In this document: piece after piece, positions 62,693-64,000 of the stretch
Position numbering within the stretch: position 1 is the stretch's first letter
Layout of the letters: every line of letters begins with the position of its first letter
Source: Bacteroides_E sp964528875
GTDB lineage: Bacteria > Bacteroidota > Bacteroidia > Bacteroidales > Bacteroidaceae
Length of the DNA stretch: 64,000 nt
Assembly (NCBI GenBank): GCA_964528875.1
Contig: CAZGUI010000005.1
Location: 1 to 64,000 of the forward strand
Direction: 5' to 3'
Made by a program: the position numbers and the translations under genes
Notes under the pieces: model-generated
The model's database searches: none
The model's input: the letters and a program-made list of their open reading frames with translations, nothing else
What the model was told of the DNA's origin: nothing

Positions 62693-64000
62693 ATGAAAAA
62701 GAACAAATTAATATACGTACTCTTATGTCTTGTTATGGCATTATATTCTTGTGATAGCTTTTTTAATGTAGATACAAATATTACATTAGATCATACAGAA
62801 TACATTGATGAAAATACAGAAATGTATGCTGGTTATATCGGTATAATGACCAAAGTACAACAAATAGGAGATAAGGTTATTTACCTTACAGATACACGAG
62901 GAGAATTGCTTGAACCTACAAGAAATACTTCTAACGAGTTACATAGTTTATATAATTATGATGACGATTTGTCCGGGAATAGTTATGCCGATCCTAAAGG
63001 TTATTATGATGTGATAATTGCTTGTAATGATTATTTGCTGAAACTTTTTGACTATAAGGAGAAACATACCAGCTCAATCAACATGACTCATTATGAGGGG
63101 TTGATTAGTTCTACACTTCGTGTAAAAGCTTGGATTTATCTTACGCTAGGGAAAATTTATGGGGAAGCTGTTTGGTTTGATGACCCCATGCGCGAAATGA
63201 AGGATCTGTCTCAATTTCCTTTACTAGAAATCGATGAAATCGTTTCTGCATGTAAAGAACTGCTTACGAAAGGATTTGATGGAATTAATGGTAGGCATTC
63301 AATGGTATGGAAAGAATGGTTGGATCCTGATACTGAAACAAAAGATAGTGATTATCGTTTTTGGGATAGCATGACACCTCCATATTTTGCTCTATATGCA
63401 GAACTATGTTTATGGAGTGGAGACTATCAACAAACAGTGAATCTGATACTAAGTGAGATGAATAAGAAATTTGCTAGTACAGTAAATGATGCAACTCAAT
63501 ATCTGCGCAATAAGAAAATGAGTGGTGTTTATCCTCAAATTTGGAATTATGAGACCCCAAGTCCTCAGGAATTAGTTTCAGCCATAATTTATAATTATTC
63601 AAAAAATCAAACAAATAGTTTATTAAAACATTTTGGTACTGAATCACCTAACGAATATTTATTAGCTCCTTCAGAAATAGGGCGACTTCGTTTTTCAGAT
63701 GTAAGCTTTAATCCATTAGGCGGATCAAGTAGTGATAGACGTGAAGGGGCTACTTTTGCAAAAGATGAAGCAGGAAATTATGTAATTCAAAAATATCGCC
63801 CGATAAACTCCCCTAAACGCACATATGCTTATCAAGATGATGTGCATATTTATACTTATCGTAGTGCCGAGTTATACTTCATGCTAGCTGAAGCTCTTAA
63901 TAATTTAGGTCGAACTATAGAAGCTTCCGCTTTAATTAACCAAGGTGTGAATGGTTCTTTCCCTAATGGAGGAGTAACATGGGCAGGCTTTACAGATGAC
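62693..64000 (+). CDS. SusD/RagB family lipoprotein (partial, runs off the window)
   Basis: Open from the ATG at 62693 to the window end, 436 codons without a stop. The signal is MKKNKLIYVLLCLVMALYSC, with Cys20 as the lipid site, followed by DSFFNVDTNITLDHTEYIDE. TPR-like helices include TLRVKAWIYLTLGKIYGEAV and ALYAELCLWSGDYQQTVNLI. The C-terminal SusD motif YRSAELYFMLAEALNNLGRT is present near the edge, so only the last 60-100 residues should be missing. It is the partner of the SusC-like transporter just upstream, 5 bases away. Confidence 0.9.
   Translation, partial: MKKNKLIYVLLCLVMALYSCDSFFNVDTNITLDHTEYIDENTEMYAGYIGIMTKVQQIGDKVIYLTDTRGELLEPTRNTSNELHSLYNYDDDLSGNSYADPKGYYDVIIACNDYLLKLFDYKEKHTSSINMTHYEGLISSTLRVKAWIYLTLGKIYGEAVWFDDPMREMKDLSQFPLLEIDEIVSACKELLTKGFDGINGRHSMVWKEWLDPDTETKDSDYRFWDSMTPPYFALYAELCLWSGDYQQTVNLILSEMNKKFASTVNDATQYLRNKKMSGVYPQIWNYETPSPQELVSAIIYNYSKNQTNSLLKHFGTESPNEYLLAPSEIGRLRFSDVSFNPLGGSSSDRREGATFAKDEAGNYVIQKYRPINSPKRTYAYQDDVHIYTYRSAELYFMLAEALNNLGRTIEASALINQGVNGSFPNGGVTWAGFTDD

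Noticed and set aside
1..64000. tRNA, rRNA or riboswitch genes
   Set aside because: I looked in the intergenic regions for cloverleaf ends, conserved rRNA blocks and common riboswitch cores and saw none. A covariance-model scan was not possible.

Overview
The window is AT-rich DNA from a member of the Bacteroidales, most like Bacteroides. The signs are SusC/SusD pairs, lipoprotein signal peptides with S-C or A-C lipoboxes, a citrate synthase/isocitrate dehydrogenase/aconitase operon, a GT3-type glycogen synthase beside a glucan phosphorylase, a V-type ATPase operon containing a DUF2764 protein, and -7 elements of the Bacteroidetes form TAnnTTTG. The species cannot be read from the sequence. 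Three runs of exactly 100 N show that this is a draft scaffold. Two of the runs are flanked by the same 55 bases on both sides and look like unmerged contig ends. The third looks like missing sequence.

Layout. 1-830: a wrecked RHS/YD-repeat gene, a 22-bp palindromic repeat array and a terminator. 832-9787 (minus strand): an M48 metalloprotease lipoprotein, the oxidative TCA operon (acn-icd-gltA, written in transcription order), a DUF349 protein and rsmA/ksgA. 9857-21079 (plus): a flippase-like membrane protein with pepD, a second repeat array, a large alpha-2-macroglobulin-like protein, then a DUF1573 protein with meaB. 21692-33275 (minus): a pectin-type polysaccharide utilization locus (susC, susD, a beta-helix lipoprotein, a PL1 lyase), a decayed DUF3857/transglutaminase-like gene upstream, and a second, non-lipidated PL1 lyase. 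33276-33848: a third repeat array. 33849-45923 (plus): the V-ATPase operon E-DUF2764-A-B-D-I-K, then glycogen synthase and glucan phosphorylase. 45924-47607: a gene-poor stretch holding a degraded IS4-like element. 47608-64000 (plus): a second polysaccharide utilization locus running off the window: PL1 lyase, FAS1 lipoprotein, susC, susD, FAS1, FAS1, susC, susD.

How the genes fit together. The TCA genes are translationally coupled and make 2-oxoglutarate from acetyl-CoA and oxaloacetate. MeaB fits a methylmalonyl-CoA/succinate-propionate fermentation whose mutase genes lie elsewhere. The V-ATPase rotor subunit carries the residues known to bind Na+ in Enterococcus hirae NtpK, so a sodium-coupled enzyme is likely. 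Both polysaccharide loci carry pectate-lyase-like enzymes, so pectin or a related uronate polymer is the likely substrate. The second locus is unusual in carrying three FAS1-domain lipoproteins among two SusC/SusD pairs.

The least explained signal is a family of three intergenic arrays (540-620, 12720-12800, 33473-33575). They are built from a 15-bp near-palindrome with a 7-bp spacer at an exact 22-bp period, and the same unit order recurs at the 3' end of all three.
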